This document shows positions 54,396 through 63,282 of a stretch of DNA of 64,000 nt, piece by piece. The DNA is taken from the NCBI RefSeq assembly GCF_020640915.1, contig NZ_JADWDC010000008.1, positions 62,001 through 126,000 on the forward strand, in the 5' to 3' direction. Numbering within the stretch: position 1 is the first letter of the stretch; every line of letters starts with the position of its first letter. Below the pieces are notes generated by a model, which was given only the letters and a program-made list of their open reading frames with translations, had not been told where the DNA came from and did not search any database. The DNA comes from Waterburya agarophytonicola KI4. Its GTDB lineage: Bacteria > Cyanobacteriota > Cyanobacteriia > Cyanobacteriales > Xenococcaceae. Position numbers and translations under genes: made by a program.

Positions 54396-55379
54396 ATGTT
54401 TCCCATCAATCGTCCTCGTCGTTTGCGCTCCTCACCTCAATTACGTCGTATGGTGCAAGAAACGGTAGTTACCGCCAGCGATTTAATCTATCCTTTGTTC
54501 GCTGTTCCTGGCTCTTCTGTAGCAAATGAAGTGGTATCCATGCCTGGAGTGTATCAGCTTTCAGTAGACAAAATTGTTGATGAAGCCAAAGAAGTATACG
54601 ATTTGGGCATACCAGCCGTAATTTTATTTGGTATTCCTGAAGATAAAGATGTAGAGGCTACAGGTGCTTGGCATGATTGCGGCATTGTTCAAAAAGCAGC
54701 CACTGCTATCAAGGAAGCCGTCCCCGAATTATTAGTTATTGCCGATACCTGTCTTTGTGAATATACAACTCACGGACATTGTGGTTATCTAGAAACAGGA
54801 GACCTAACGGGCCGAGTACTAAACGATCCGACTTTAGAATTGCTCAAAAAAACGGCAGTTTCCCAAGCAAAAGCAGGAGCAGACATAATTGCTCCTTCAG
54901 GAATGATGGATGGCTTTGTCAGCGCAATTCGATCAGGTTTAGACGAAGCTGGATTTCAGAATATTCCGATACTCTCTTATGCAGCTAAATATGCTTCTGC
55001 TTATTATGGGCCATTCCGCGATGCTGCTGACTCTTCCCCTAGTTTTGGAGATCGCCGTACCTACCAGATGGATCCTGCTAACGGTACAGAAGCAATCAAA
55101 GAAATTGAGCTAGACATAGCCGAAGGTGCAGATATGCTGATGGTCAAACCAGCTTTAGCATATATGGATATCATCTGGCGGGTTAAAGAGGCGACTAATC
55201 TTCCTGTGGCAGCTTACAATGTCTCTGGAGAATATTCAATGGTTAAAGCTGCTGCTCTCAATGGTTGGATCGATGAGAAAAAAGTAACCCTAGAGACTCT
55301 AACTAGTTTTAAACGCTCTGGTGCAGATCTAATTCTCACCTACCACGCTAAAGACGCTGTACGTTGGTTAAATGAGTAA
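54396..55379 (+). CDS. hemB: Porphobilinogen synthase (delta-aminolevulinate dehydratase)
   Basis: A 327-residue HemB condensing two aminolevulinates into porphobilinogen for heme, chlorophyll and bilins. The active-site metal motif [14 protein letters not shown] holds three Cys (119, 121, 129), the zinc-type triad, unlike the Asp-rich plant enzyme. Schiff-base lysines sit in [14 protein letters not shown] and [12 protein letters not shown]. Length and motif order are normal. It starts 212 bp beyond the 5' end of ssrA, divergently, so both promoters lie in that interval. It converges with the coiled-coil gene downstream. Confidence 0.95.
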   Translation: MFPINRPRRLRSSPQLRRMVQETVVTASDLIYPLFAVPGSSVANEVVSMPGVYQLSVDKIVDEAKEVYDLGIPAVILFGIPEDKDVEATGAWHDCGIVQKAATAIKEAVPELLVIADTCLCEYTTHGHCGYLETGDLTGRVLNDPTLELLKKTAVSQAKAGADIIAPSGMMDGFVSAIRSGLDEAGFQNIPILSYAAKYASAYYGPFRDAADSSPSFGDRRTYQMDPANGTEAIKEIELDIAEGADMLMVKPALAYMDIIWRVKEATNLPVAAYNVSGEYSMVKAAALNGWIDEKKVTLETLTSFKRSGADLILTYHAKDAVRWLNE

Positions 55380-55403
55380 TTTAGTTGGTGATGACTGATT
55401 TAT

Positions 55404-56426
55404 TTAACCTTCGTACCAGCTAGAACGCCAAGCAGCCTGAGCTTCGGCTACTGCTAATTGGTGTTTTGTATCTTTGTGCTTGCTGTTTAATTTGCTTATT
55501 TTACTCATCAAATTCCGAATTTGACCGCGTTGAGCATTAAGCAGAGGATCGCCGAACTCGATTTCAGCCAGTCGCAAACGCAACAAACTGATTTGGGCTA
55601 GATTTTTCTGAATCTTAGACTTTTTGCTTTGGTCAGTTTCGATCGCTAAATGAAGAATATTGGGAGCATTAGGCAATCTACTATTGTTTTTTGCTCCTTT
55701 GTTTCCCTCTGTTTGTACTGCTATATCAATGATTTTAGAAGGAACGCGATCGGGAATTACTTTAGAATCCTGCAAGCATTTATTTACTTTTTTAGAAGTG
55801 TTATCTAAATTCTTTTTAATTTTTCTTTCAATTTGCTTGTACCACAACAGTAAATGTTCTGGATTATTAAACTCTATTTTTTTAATAGGGGGTATTGGTG
55901 TGGAGTATTTAGTTACTTCTTCCTCCTCATCATTTTCTAAATCGTCAGAAGTCTCTATTTCAATCAATTCAATATTAGCTATTTCAGCATTAGCTAGTTC
56001 TGCTTTGATTAATTCTAGATCTATTGCTGCTGATTCTGCTCGATCGTCTTTTTCTGCTTGAGTCTTACTTTTGATTTTGGTTTTGGGCAGATTTTTAATC
56101 AACTCCGCCATTAAGTTTAGTTCGTTGGGTTCTGGCTCTAACTCTTGCTGTTCGATAATACTAAATAATTGTGGTTTAATTTCAATACTAAGTTGTCTCA
56201 AAGTTTGCTGCAAATTTTGTTTATCATTTAGAGATAAATTTAAAAAAGATTGGGGATAAAATTGAGTACAAATCTGATAGCTAGCCAAGATTAGCTGCTG
56301 TTTGACAGACTGACTCAATAAATCCAGGTAATTGCAATATTGGTCTCGAAGTTCGATCGCTGTCTCTGATACGGTCAATTCTATACCATCTAATTCTTGT
56401 TTAATCTGCTGAATCGATTTTGTCAT
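55404..56426 (-). CDS. Coiled-coil cyanobacterial protein, unknown function
   Basis: A 340-residue soluble protein without signal or membrane segment. N-terminal helices (QQIKQELDGIELTVSETAIE and the QYCNYLDLLSQSVKQQLILA region) precede a Glu-rich low-complexity centre (about 130-185, ETSDDLENDEEEEV). A C-terminal coiled coil (about 275-335) follows with heptads around LAQISLLRLRLAEIEFGDPL. The ending (AVAEAQAAWRSSWYEG) is likely a conserved tip. I recognise it as a recurrent cyanobacterial family but cannot give a function. It converges with hemB and is followed by a gap to tsf. Confidence 0.7.
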   Translation of the reverse strand: MTKSIQQIKQELDGIELTVSETAIELRDQYCNYLDLLSQSVKQQLILASYQICTQFYPQSFLNLSLNDKQNLQQTLRQLSIEIKPQLFSIIEQQELEPEPNELNLMAELIKNLPKTKIKSKTQAEKDDRAESAAIDLELIKAELANAEIANIELIEIETSDDLENDEEEEVTKYSTPIPPIKKIEFNNPEHLLLWYKQIERKIKKNLDNTSKKVNKCLQDSKVIPDRVPSKIIDIAVQTEGNKGAKNNSRLPNAPNILHLAIETDQSKKSKIQKNLAQISLLRLRLAEIEFGDPLLNAQRGQIRNLMSKISKLNSKHKDTKHQLAVAEAQAAWRSSWYEG

Positions 56427-56554
56427 CCTATACTGTATTGAGTTTAAACCTGGAAAACTGTTTCAAGAATCTGCTAAAAACTCTTAACAGTCGTAGCTAG
56501 TTAATCTTATTCTATCTTTCGGAAAAAGCAATAATTTAGTCAATACCAGTTAAC

Positions 56555-56601
56555 AAAAAAAGCCGTAGATGTACTTTTACTTCGTACAACTTACGACTTT
56601 T
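56555..56601 (-). terminator. Rho-independent terminator of rpsB-tsf
   Basis: On the minus strand the sequence reads AAAAGTCGTA, an inner GTAC pair, then TACGGC followed by seven Ts. The stem GTCGTA/TACGGC (one G-T pair) plus T-run begins about 30 bp after the tsf stop and matches an intrinsic terminator. Confidence 0.65.
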
Positions 56602-56626
56602 AATTGAATTAGGATTGATCGAAGTC

Positions 56627-57286
56627 TTACTTCTGTCCTGTTTGAGCAGCTACTTCGTCAGCAAAGTTAGATTCTTCTTTTTCGATACCTTCACCCATGA
56701 CAAAGCGTACAAAACGACGAACCTGGATATTTTCGCCTAATTTAGCAATACTCTGTTTAACCAACTCTTCAACAGTAATACTCTGATCTCTGATGTAGGG
56801 TTGAGGTAGCAAAGAAATTTCATTTAAACGCTTGTCAATTCTACCTGAGACAATTTTTTCTTTGATGTTGTCTGGTTTACCATCTAAGTCATCTCGACCC
56901 ATTTCAATTTCTTTTTCTTTGGCTACAGTGTCTTGAGGAATATCGCCTACTTTAACGAATTCTACATTAGGACAAGCTGCAATCTGCATGGCAATGTTTT
57001 TAACTAACTCTTGAAACTCTTCGCGACGAGCTACAAAATCTGTTTCGCAGTTAACTTCTACCAAAACACCGATACGTCCGCCAGTGTGAATATAGCTTTC
57101 AACCAATCCTTCAGCAGCTACACGACCTTGTTTTTTATCAGCAGAAATAGTTCCTTTTTGACGCAGCCATTCTATGGCTTTTTCCATATCGCCATCATTT
57201 TCTGTCAGTGCCTTTTTGCAATCCATCATCCCCGCGCCAGTTTTTTCGCGGAGTTCTTTAACTACTTTTGCCGATATACCTGCCAT
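56627..57286 (-). CDS. tsf: Elongation factor Ts
   Basis: A 219-residue EF-Ts that recharges EF-Tu by exchanging GDP for GTP. The N-terminal UBA-like domain is [20 protein letters not shown], followed by the [20 protein letters not shown] core that contacts EF-Tu. The protein is shorter than the E. coli one (283) because the second dimerisation repeat is missing, the normal cyanobacterial and plastid form. Second gene after rpsB (133 bp) and followed by the terminator at 56555-56601. Confidence 0.95.
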   Translation of the reverse strand: MAGISAKVVKELREKTGAGMMDCKKALTENDGDMEKAIEWLRQKGTISADKKQGRVAAEGLVESYIHTGGRIGVLVEVNCETDFVARREEFQELVKNIAMQIAACPNVEFVKVGDIPQDTVAKEKEIEMGRDDLDGKPDNIKEKIVSGRIDKRLNEISLLPQPYIRDQSITVEELVKQSIAKLGENIQVRRFVRFVMGEGIEKEESNFADEVAAQTGQK

Positions 57287-57419
57287 GTTATTTCTTCTTG
57301 AATTAATTTCAGTGATAACAAAATAATTTTAAATTATGTTTGCAGAGGCTAAAACATTTAAGAGCTATTAGCTACAATCAAAGTCTAGCCCCAACTTATA
57401 CAGTCTTGAGCTGAATATT

Positions 57420-58229
57420 CTATTCTTCGCTATCCCCAGCCACTTCTGCTTCTTCTTCGGGAACTTCTGCTTCTTCTTCGGCAGAAGGATATTCTTCTGC
57501 GCTAAGGCCTTCTTCTAGCTCATCGTAGTCATCCTGGTTATCTGGTTGACCGTGACGACCTTCATAGATGGCATCAGCTAGTTTGCCAACGATTAGCTTG
57601 ATCGAGCGAATCGCATCATCATTGGCAGGAATCGCGACATCTGCAACGAGAGGATCGCAATTAGTATCTAAAAGAGAAACAACGGGGATGCCTAGTTTTT
57701 GGCATTCGGCGATCGCATTATGTTCCCGTTTTTGGTCGACAATAACTACTATATCTGGCACTTTACGCATGGATTTAATACCGCCCAGATATTTTTGCAA
57801 TTTTGCCATTTCGCGACGTAATACAGAACCTTCTTTCTTAGGTCTTTTTTCTAGTCCGCCACTTTCTTCTAAATACTCAAGCTCTTTTAGTCTTTCTACT
57901 CTAGTACGAATAGTTTCCCAGTTAGTCAACATTCCACCCAACCATCTTTGGTTGACGTAAAATGCTCCACAACGGGATGCTTCTTGAGCGATGATTCCTG
58001 CTGCTTGACGTTTTGTGCCGACAAACAAGACTCTCTTTCCTTTTTCCGAAGAAGTCCGCATGTATTCGTAGGCTGATTCCATTAACTGTGCTGTTTGCAC
58101 TAGGTCAATGATATGAACGCCGTTGCGGGCAGTATAAATGTACTGAGACATTCTGGGATTCCAACGACGGGTTTGGTGTCCGAAGTGAACTCCAGATTCT
58201 AAAAGTTCTGCAAGAGAAACTACTGGCAT
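57420..58229 (-). CDS. rpsB: Ribosomal protein S2
   Basis: A 269-residue 30S protein S2. It opens [20 protein letters not shown] and contains [30 protein letters not shown] and [20 protein letters not shown]. The ATG at 58229 follows a GGAG site at a proper distance; the frame continues upstream but the added residues are not S2. The tail is an acidic extension ending [13 protein letters not shown]..., partly made by a 19-bp exact repeat (57442-57460 and 57463-57481). First gene of the rpsB-tsf operon with a structured leader. Confidence 0.95.
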   Translation of the reverse strand: MPVVSLAELLESGVHFGHQTRRWNPRMSQYIYTARNGVHIIDLVQTAQLMESAYEYMRTSSEKGKRVLFVGTKRQAAGIIAQEASRCGAFYVNQRWLGGMLTNWETIRTRVERLKELEYLEESGGLEKRPKKEGSVLRREMAKLQKYLGGIKSMRKVPDIVVIVDQKREHNAIAECQKLGIPVVSLLDTNCDPLVADVAIPANDDAIRSIKLIVGKLADAIYEGRHGQPDNQDDYDELEEGLSAEEYPSAEEEAEVPEEEAEVAGDSEE

Positions 58230-58261
58230 ATTGATTTTTACTCCTTTTTTCGGGTTAATCC

Positions 58262-58308
58262 TCCATTCAGGGACATTTTCTTGGTGGGAAAACACCCGAA
58301 ATCCTGAA
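58262..58308 (-). promoter_or_regulatory. Hairpin leader of rpsB
   Basis: In the rpsB 5' untranslated region, CATTCAGG (58301-58308 read minus) pairs with CCTGAATG (58262-58269) over 8 bp. Inside is a second stem, GGTG/CACC (58281-58284 and 58291-58294). It lies 33 bp before the start codon. Many bacteria autoregulate rpsB through S2 binding to its leader; that role is inferred here from position and structure only. Confidence 0.45.
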
Positions 58309-58430
58309 TGTGTGAATTTTTGTTTTTATAGCCAATATAGTTTAACACTATTAATCATCTGCTTTTCAAGTTTTTTGTACCTATCAAAAAAACGCAGTAA
58401 AATTATGGTGTTAGTTTAACTATTCCCCTC

Positions 58431-59210
58431 ATGTTCAAATCAGGTCTAACCAACCTATCCCAATCTCATTTGAATCTTTTGAGCATTTGTCCGCCAAAAT
58501 TTCAGCAAGTTTATTTAGATTGTCTTGGCTCAATCCCCGACCCCCTACAACAGGAGAATATGGAGTGGGGAAATCGTTTCCACCTGGTAATGCAACAAAG
58601 AGAGCTAAAACTGCCCATCGAACCTTTGTTGGCTAGCGATGTAGAATTAGATGCTGCTGTCAAAGAGTCGATTCAAACTGTTCCAGAACTTATAGAACCC
58701 CAACAAGCTGTTTGGAGGGAAGCCGAGCATTGTCGCACTCTGGGTTATGGTAATTTTATGCTGACGGTAATTTACGATCTACTGGTGGCACAAAAAGACC
58801 AAGGAATCATTCTTGACTGGAAAACCTATCGTAAACCCCAAAAACGCAGTAAATTAGCTAATAATTGGCAAACTCGCCTTTATTTATATGTGTTGACTGA
58901 AACTTCTGAATATACTCCCGAACAAATTCAGATGACCTATTGGTTTGTCAAATCTGGCAAACCGAAAAATGTGGCTTTCAACTATAGTGAAGCATTGCAT
59001 CGGCAAACAGAACAAGACCTATCTACTCTTTTAGTTGAACTGGAAACCTGGTTGCAAAATTATCAACAAGCTAACATCGATTTTCCCCATCGACCTCATT
59101 GCGAGCAAAAATGTCCTTATTTTAAATCCTTAGCGAAAGAAACCTCTGGCTCTAAAGATCCTCAAGAATTGCTCGACGCGATCGCAGAAATAGAAGAAAT
59201 TTCGATTTAG
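58431..59210 (+). CDS. Solitary RecB-like PD-(D/E)XK nuclease
   Basis: A 259-residue protein of the RecB/Cas4 nuclease superfamily. It opens with LSQSHLNLLSICPPKF, the N-terminal S.S.L..y..CPrkF motif with Cys20 that ligates an iron-sulfur cluster in relatives. The active site is the strand pair VIYDLLVA and GIILDWKTYR (Asp, Asp and Lys of D...DxK), followed by a QTRLYLYVL helix (QxxxY). The C-terminal HCEQKCPYF supplies two more Cys rather than three, so cluster binding is uncertain. No cas, rec or add genes flank it. Likely a single-strand exonuclease in repair, but untested. Divergent from rpsB. Confidence 0.8.
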   Translation: MFKSGLTNLSQSHLNLLSICPPKFQQVYLDCLGSIPDPLQQENMEWGNRFHLVMQQRELKLPIEPLLASDVELDAAVKESIQTVPELIEPQQAVWREAEHCRTLGYGNFMLTVIYDLLVAQKDQGIILDWKTYRKPQKRSKLANNWQTRLYLYVLTETSEYTPEQIQMTYWFVKSGKPKNVAFNYSEALHRQTEQDLSTLLVELETWLQNYQQANIDFPHRPHCEQKCPYFKSLAKETSGSKDPQELLDAIAEIEEISI

Positions 59211-59312
59211 ATTTAATGTAAAATTGCGCTCGATGCGATTGATAATTTTTCGGGGATATTTGATAATTAATACTTGCAAGTATGTAATCAAATTCCACCT
59301 ATTACCAAAGTA

Positions 59313-60764
59313 ATGACTTTAACCGTATACAATACTCTCACCCGTAGTAAATCAACGTTTCAAACCATTGAAGAGAACAAGGTGCGGATGTATTGCTGTG
59401 GTATCACTGTTTATGACTATTGCCATTTAGGTCATGCACGGACTTGTTTAGTCTGGGATGTGGTACGTCGTTACCTTGAGTGGAGTGGCTACGAAGTCAA
59501 CTATATTCAGAATTTCACGGATATTGACGATAAGATTCTTAACCGCGCCAGTCAAGAAGGAACATCAATGGAAGTGGTTTCAAAAAAATATATTGAAGCT
59601 TATTTTGAAGATATGGAAAGATTGGGAGTGGGTAAAGCGAATGCTTATCCCCGCGCTACTCATACTCTAGATGGTATTAAGCGTTTGGTATACGAACTAG
59701 AACAAAAAGGTTTTGCTTATCCCGCAGAAGGAGATGTTTATTATTCTGTACAAAAGTTTCCCGAATATGGCAAACTATCGGGCAGAAAACTAGAAGATAT
59801 GCAGGCTGGCGCAAGCGGTAGAGTGGAAGCAGAAGATCCTGAAGCGAGTAAGAAGCAATATCCCTTTGATTTTGCCCTCTGGAAAGCTGCAAAAGAAGGC
59901 GAACCTGCTTGGGAATCTCCCTGGGGAAATGGTCGTCCTGGCTGGCATATAGAGTGTTCGGCAATGGTGCGGGAAAGACTGGGAGAAACTATTGATATTC
60001 ATGTGGGTGGTGGCGATCTAACTTTCCCTCATCATGAAAATGAGATCGCGCAATCTGAAGCGGTTACGGGTCAACCTTTGGCTAATTATTGGTTACACAA
60101 TGGCATGATTATTGTGGAAGGTAAGAAGATGTCTAAATCTTTAGGCAACTTCACTACTATCCGCGAATTGCTTGATAAATACGACCCAATGGCAGTGAGA
60201 TTGTTTATTTTGCAAGCTCAATATCGCAAGCCTGTAGACTTCAATCAACAAGCTTTGGCAGGTGCTACTAACGCTTGGGAGACTTTGAAAGAAGGGTTAC
60301 TATTTGGTTATCAGTATGGGAAAAAATTAGGCTTTGCAACCTCTCTCGATGCTTCTTTGTATGATAAAGAATTAATTGGCAGATTTAAAGATGCCGTGGA
60401 TGATGACTTCAACTTTGCGGGTGGTTTAGCGATTTTGTTTGAAATTGCTAAGAATTTAGAAAAAGAAGGGAATATCATCGTCCATGAAGGAGAAAATAAA
60501 ACCTCTAAAGAAGAATTAGAGCAACAATGGCAAACTTTAATTCATCTTGCCACTATACTAGGTTTCAAAGCTAATTCTGAAGAAAATAACAACCATCCGA
60601 ATGGTTTAAGTGATGCTGATATCAATGCTTTAGTACAGCAACGTCTTGATGCCAGAAAAAATAAAGACTATGCTCAAGGCGATCGCATTAGGGATGAATT
60701 ACAGGGACAAGGTATTACTCTAATTGACAAACCAGGTGGCGTGACTATTTGGAATCGAGGCTAG
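59313..60764 (+). CDS. cysS: Cysteinyl-tRNA synthetase
   Basis: A 483-residue class I synthetase charging tRNA-Cys. HIGH box CHLGHAR (HLGH 38-41), zinc site Cys29 with CSAMVRERLG and HHENEIAQSE, KMSKSLGNF near residue 270, and a C-terminal DALR-like helical region ending RDELQGQGITLIDKPGG are present. A TTG at 59274 in the same frame would add 13 unconserved residues, so the ATG at 59313 is used. It follows the RecB-like gene on the same strand by 102 bp. Confidence 0.94.
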   Translation: MTLTVYNTLTRSKSTFQTIEENKVRMYCCGITVYDYCHLGHARTCLVWDVVRRYLEWSGYEVNYIQNFTDIDDKILNRASQEGTSMEVVSKKYIEAYFEDMERLGVGKANAYPRATHTLDGIKRLVYELEQKGFAYPAEGDVYYSVQKFPEYGKLSGRKLEDMQAGASGRVEAEDPEASKKQYPFDFALWKAAKEGEPAWESPWGNGRPGWHIECSAMVRERLGETIDIHVGGGDLTFPHHENEIAQSEAVTGQPLANYWLHNGMIIVEGKKMSKSLGNFTTIRELLDKYDPMAVRLFILQAQYRKPVDFNQQALAGATNAWETLKEGLLFGYQYGKKLGFATSLDASLYDKELIGRFKDAVDDDFNFAGGLAILFEIAKNLEKEGNIIVHEGENKTSKEELEQQWQTLIHLATILGFKANSEENNNHPNGLSDADINALVQQRLDARKNKDYAQGDRIRDELQGQGITLIDKPGGVTIWNRG

Positions 60765-60774
60765 GGCGTGTCAT
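60762..60774. repeat. Second copy of dispersed 13-mer (inverted)
   Basis: TAGGGCGTGTCAT overlaps the cysS stop codon and is the exact reverse complement of 697-709. Similar GGGCGTGTCAT strings form ends of insertion sequences in cyanobacteria; here no transposase lies near, so it would be a solo end or a coincidence. Confidence 0.35.
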
Positions 60775-60898
60775 CAACTAAAAATGATTTAGAAGACGAA
60801 AATAACTGATATTTTCCTTCTGGGGATAGAATCGACATTGACCTTTTCTAGCTTATATTTAAGTAAACAATCTTCAATATATTTTTGCTTTAAGTCCT

Positions 60899-61486
60899 AT
60901 GGTTGCTGTCGATCGCCATTCACTATCTGCGATTTCTTCATCAGTAGAATCCATTTACATTGATGGTCAAAAATATCCCCTATCGAAACAGGTGGTCAAA
61001 AATATTGAAACAATTATTGGCTTTCAAGCAAAACAAGAACAAAAACTTCCTTTTCACGATCGCTTTGTGGAAAAGATAGCAGCTTTTTTTGGCAAGTCAG
61101 CATTTCTCTATTTACAACTATTTTTGTTCGCGATGTGGGTATTGTGTACTCATATCGCACCGCAACTTCTACCTTGGGGCATTCCTCTTTTTGATGCCAA
61201 GGAAATGGGAGTAGATATTACCGCCTTATTAATTGCTACAGGGGTTTTAATCCAGCAAAATCGCCAATATAAATTAGCAGAACAGCGATCGCATTTAACT
61301 CTACAAATTAATCTGCTTACAGAACAGAAAATTGCCAAACTAATTGAATTAGTCGAAGAATTACGCGAAGATTTGCCCAATATTCGCGATCGACAAGATC
61401 TAGAAGCTCAAATCATGCAGCAAGCCACAGATCCCCAAGTAGTTTTAGATATTTTACAGGATAATCTAGAATCGACAGACAATTAA
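60899..61486 (+). CDS. DUF1003 membrane protein
   Basis: A 195-residue protein. A soluble N-terminal 75 residues are followed by two membrane helices (about 79-98, KSAFLYLQLFLFAMWVLCTH, and 110-122, VDITALLIATGVLI) and a long cytoplasmic helical tail (QQNRQYKLAEQRSHLTLQIN). This matches the DUF1003 pattern, in which the two helices flank a short loop with a conserved Pro (here LLPWGIPLFD). No biochemical role is established. It precedes the acylphosphatase gene by 19 bp, so both may be co-transcribed. Confidence 0.8.
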   Translation: MVAVDRHSLSAISSSVESIYIDGQKYPLSKQVVKNIETIIGFQAKQEQKLPFHDRFVEKIAAFFGKSAFLYLQLFLFAMWVLCTHIAPQLLPWGIPLFDAKEMGVDITALLIATGVLIQQNRQYKLAEQRSHLTLQINLLTEQKIAKLIELVEELREDLPNIRDRQDLEAQIMQQATDPQVVLDILQDNLESTDN

Positions 61487-61505
61487 AATTGCTCAAAATT
61501 TAATC

Positions 61506-61796
61506 GTGAAAAAAGTACAGGTGATCGCATCGGGGAAAGTACAAGGAGTTGGCTTTAGAATGTATACCCAGACTAAAGCAGAAGAACTTGGTATAGTCGG
61601 GTTCGTTCAGAATTTGATTGATGGTACGGTACAAATTGTGGCAGCAGGAAAAGATGCAAAAGTGGATGCTTTGATCGATTGGGCTAAATATGGTTCGCCA
61701 CCAGCGAAAGTTGATGATTTACAAATTGAAGTAATGAAATATCAAGCAGGGGAATTCGATCGCTTTGAAATTCGCCGTTTTCGTCCTAATCAATAA
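61506..61796 (+). CDS. acyP: Acylphosphatase
   Basis: A 96-residue acylphosphatase, hydrolysing acyl phosphates such as acetyl phosphate. The catalytic Arg lies in GKVQGVGFRMYT and the Asn in VGFVQNLIDGTVQIVAAG. A GTG start (61506) 19 bp after the DUF1003 gene gives the standard length. Small, soluble, cytosolic. Confidence 0.9.
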   Translation: MKKVQVIASGKVQGVGFRMYTQTKAEELGIVGFVQNLIDGTVQIVAAGKDAKVDALIDWAKYGSPPAKVDDLQIEVMKYQAGEFDRFEIRRFRPNQ

Positions 61797-61801
61797 AATC
61801 G

Positions 61802-62715
61802 ATGTCAAAAGAAGATTTGTTAACACCATCTTTAATAGCTTCTAGCGATCGCGCAAATTGGTCGGGATTATCTCTGGAACATTATCTTTATCCAGCTTAC
61901 GAAACTCCCGAACATACCCTAGAAAATCATCATATTTGCATTTATTTAGGAACGCCCTTAACCTAAGAACAGATCGTCAAGGGAAAATTGCGAGACAGTC
62001 CGTTGCGGGGGTTCCCCCGTTGTCCTAAAGGATACCGCTTCGCATATAGGAACTGTCAAGGGAGCGATCGCAAAACTGCATCTATGGCGATATGGTGCTT
62101 TATCCTGCGGGTTTGACTCAAAAACTGAGTTGGGACAAAAAAGCCGAAATTGTTCAGCTAGATATCAAACCCGAATTCGTTACTCAGTTGGGCTTATCAG
62201 ACACAACCGAACTCATTCCTCAGTTTGGATTTAGAGATGCTTTGTTGCAACAGTTGGCTTTAGCTTTACTAAATCAATTGCAGCACAACATAAATCAAAA
62301 TCAGTTGTACATCGATTCTTTATTTAATACTTTGTGTCTGCATTTAATCGGGCATTATGCCAGTAATAAAACCGATATAAATAAAGCTTACAATGGTCTA
62401 CCTGCTTTTCTAGAGAGACGTTTAAATGAATATATTCAGGCAAACTTAGCTCGAAATCTGAATTTAGCAGATATGGCTGAAGTAGTTGGTTGAAGCACTT
62501 CTCACCTAACCAAACTTTTCACACAAAATAGGGGCATATCTTTATATCAGTATGTAATTTACTGCCGAATTGAAAGAGCTAAACAATTATTAAAGCAGCA
62601 AAAAATAGCGATCGCTGAAATTGCCACTCAAGTCGGTTTTGCCGATCAAAGTCATCTTACTCATCACTTCAAACGTCACGTTGGCATAACTCCCAAAGCT
62701 TTTAGACAACTTTAA
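61802..62715 (+). pseudogene. Broken AraC-family transcriptional regulator
   Basis: An AraC-type activator interrupted three ways. The first part (ATG 61802) reads MSKEDLLTPSLIASSDRANW to HHICIYLGTPLT and then a TAA stop. A small palindromic element (61994-62057) is inserted and the frame changes. The rest resumes as DMVLYPAGLTQKLSWDKKAE and runs to AEVVG, where a TGA (62491-62493) interrupts the DNA-binding domain; STSHLTKLFTQNRGISLYQY and FADQSHLTHHFKRHVGITPK follow in the same frame to TAA at 62715. The domain order is sensor-type N-terminus plus two HTH motifs. It cannot produce a full regulator without suppression. It may once have controlled the following SnoaL-like and P450 genes. Confidence 0.85.
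61994..62057. repeat. Small palindromic insertion element
   Basis: A 64-bp segment bounded by GACAGT (61994) and ACTGTC (to 62057). Its centre is a perfect hairpin, CGGGGG-TT-CCCCCG (62006-62019). The nine bases GTCAAGGGA occur on both sides (61976-61984 and 62055-62063). It is far more GC-rich than its surroundings and breaks the AraC gene. It resembles the miniature palindromic repeats scattered in cyanobacterial genomes. No coding capacity. Confidence 0.6.
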
Positions 62716-62806
62716 GTCAGAATCTGATAAAAAAAGCACAATCTACAATATTTGCCTATATGTCATCTCCTAACCTGTAAGCAAATTAAGAAAGGAGAGA
62801 CAAATT

Positions 62807-63244
62807 ATGTCTATCGAACAAAATAAACAAATCGCTTTACGTTTTGCTGAAGATGGTTGGGGTACAATGCCCAATTGGGAAAAAGTATGGGATGAATTGT
62901 TATCCTCTGACATTGTTTATCACTTTAATAGTAGTCCAGAACCAATTATTGGCTTAGAGGCTAATAAAGAATTTAATGCTAGTTTATTTATTGGATTTCC
63001 CAATATCAAACAAACCATAGAAGACATAGTTGCAGAAGGAGATAAAGTTGTCTACCGCAGCACTATGGAAGGAACTCATACTGGAGAGTTTTTAGGTATC
63101 CCTCCCACAGGAAAATCGGCTCGAATTAATGATTTTACTCTGTTGCAAATTAGTAATGGCAAAATTGTCCAATGGTGGTACGAATGCAACTTAATGGAAT
63201 TAATGAATAAGTTTGGTAGTGGTTTGATTACGGGATTTCGTTAG
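62807..63244 (+). CDS. SnoaL-like / ester cyclase-family protein
   Basis: A 145-residue soluble protein of the SnoaL-like fold: NKQIALRFAEDGWGT at the start, GLEANKEFNASLFIGFPNIK, and GTHTGEFLGIPPTGKSARIN, the hallmark of the SnoaL/ester-cyclase group. This fold ranges from polyketide cyclases to stress proteins and hydratases, so no substrate can be given. A good ribosome site (AAAGGAGAG) precedes the ATG. It lies between the broken AraC gene and the damaged P450 gene and may be the last intact member of a secondary-metabolism-like cluster. Confidence 0.8.
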   Translation: MSIEQNKQIALRFAEDGWGTMPNWEKVWDELLSSDIVYHFNSSPEPIIGLEANKEFNASLFIGFPNIKQTIEDIVAEGDKVVYRSTMEGTHTGEFLGIPPTGKSARINDFTLLQISNGKIVQWWYECNLMELMNKFGSGLITGFR

Positions 63245-63282
63245 AATCAAAATTCAACGATTTAATTAGAGCGACCGCTATC

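Noticed and set aside
58230-58295. Upstream ATG extending ribosomal protein S2 by 22 residues
   Set aside because: S2 begins [18 protein letters not shown] in relatives and the ATG at 58229 has a good SD; the upstream part lies in the leader hairpin.
58431-59210. cas4 of a CRISPR system
   Set aside because: No repeat array or other cas genes occur in the window and the C-terminal Cys pattern is incomplete.
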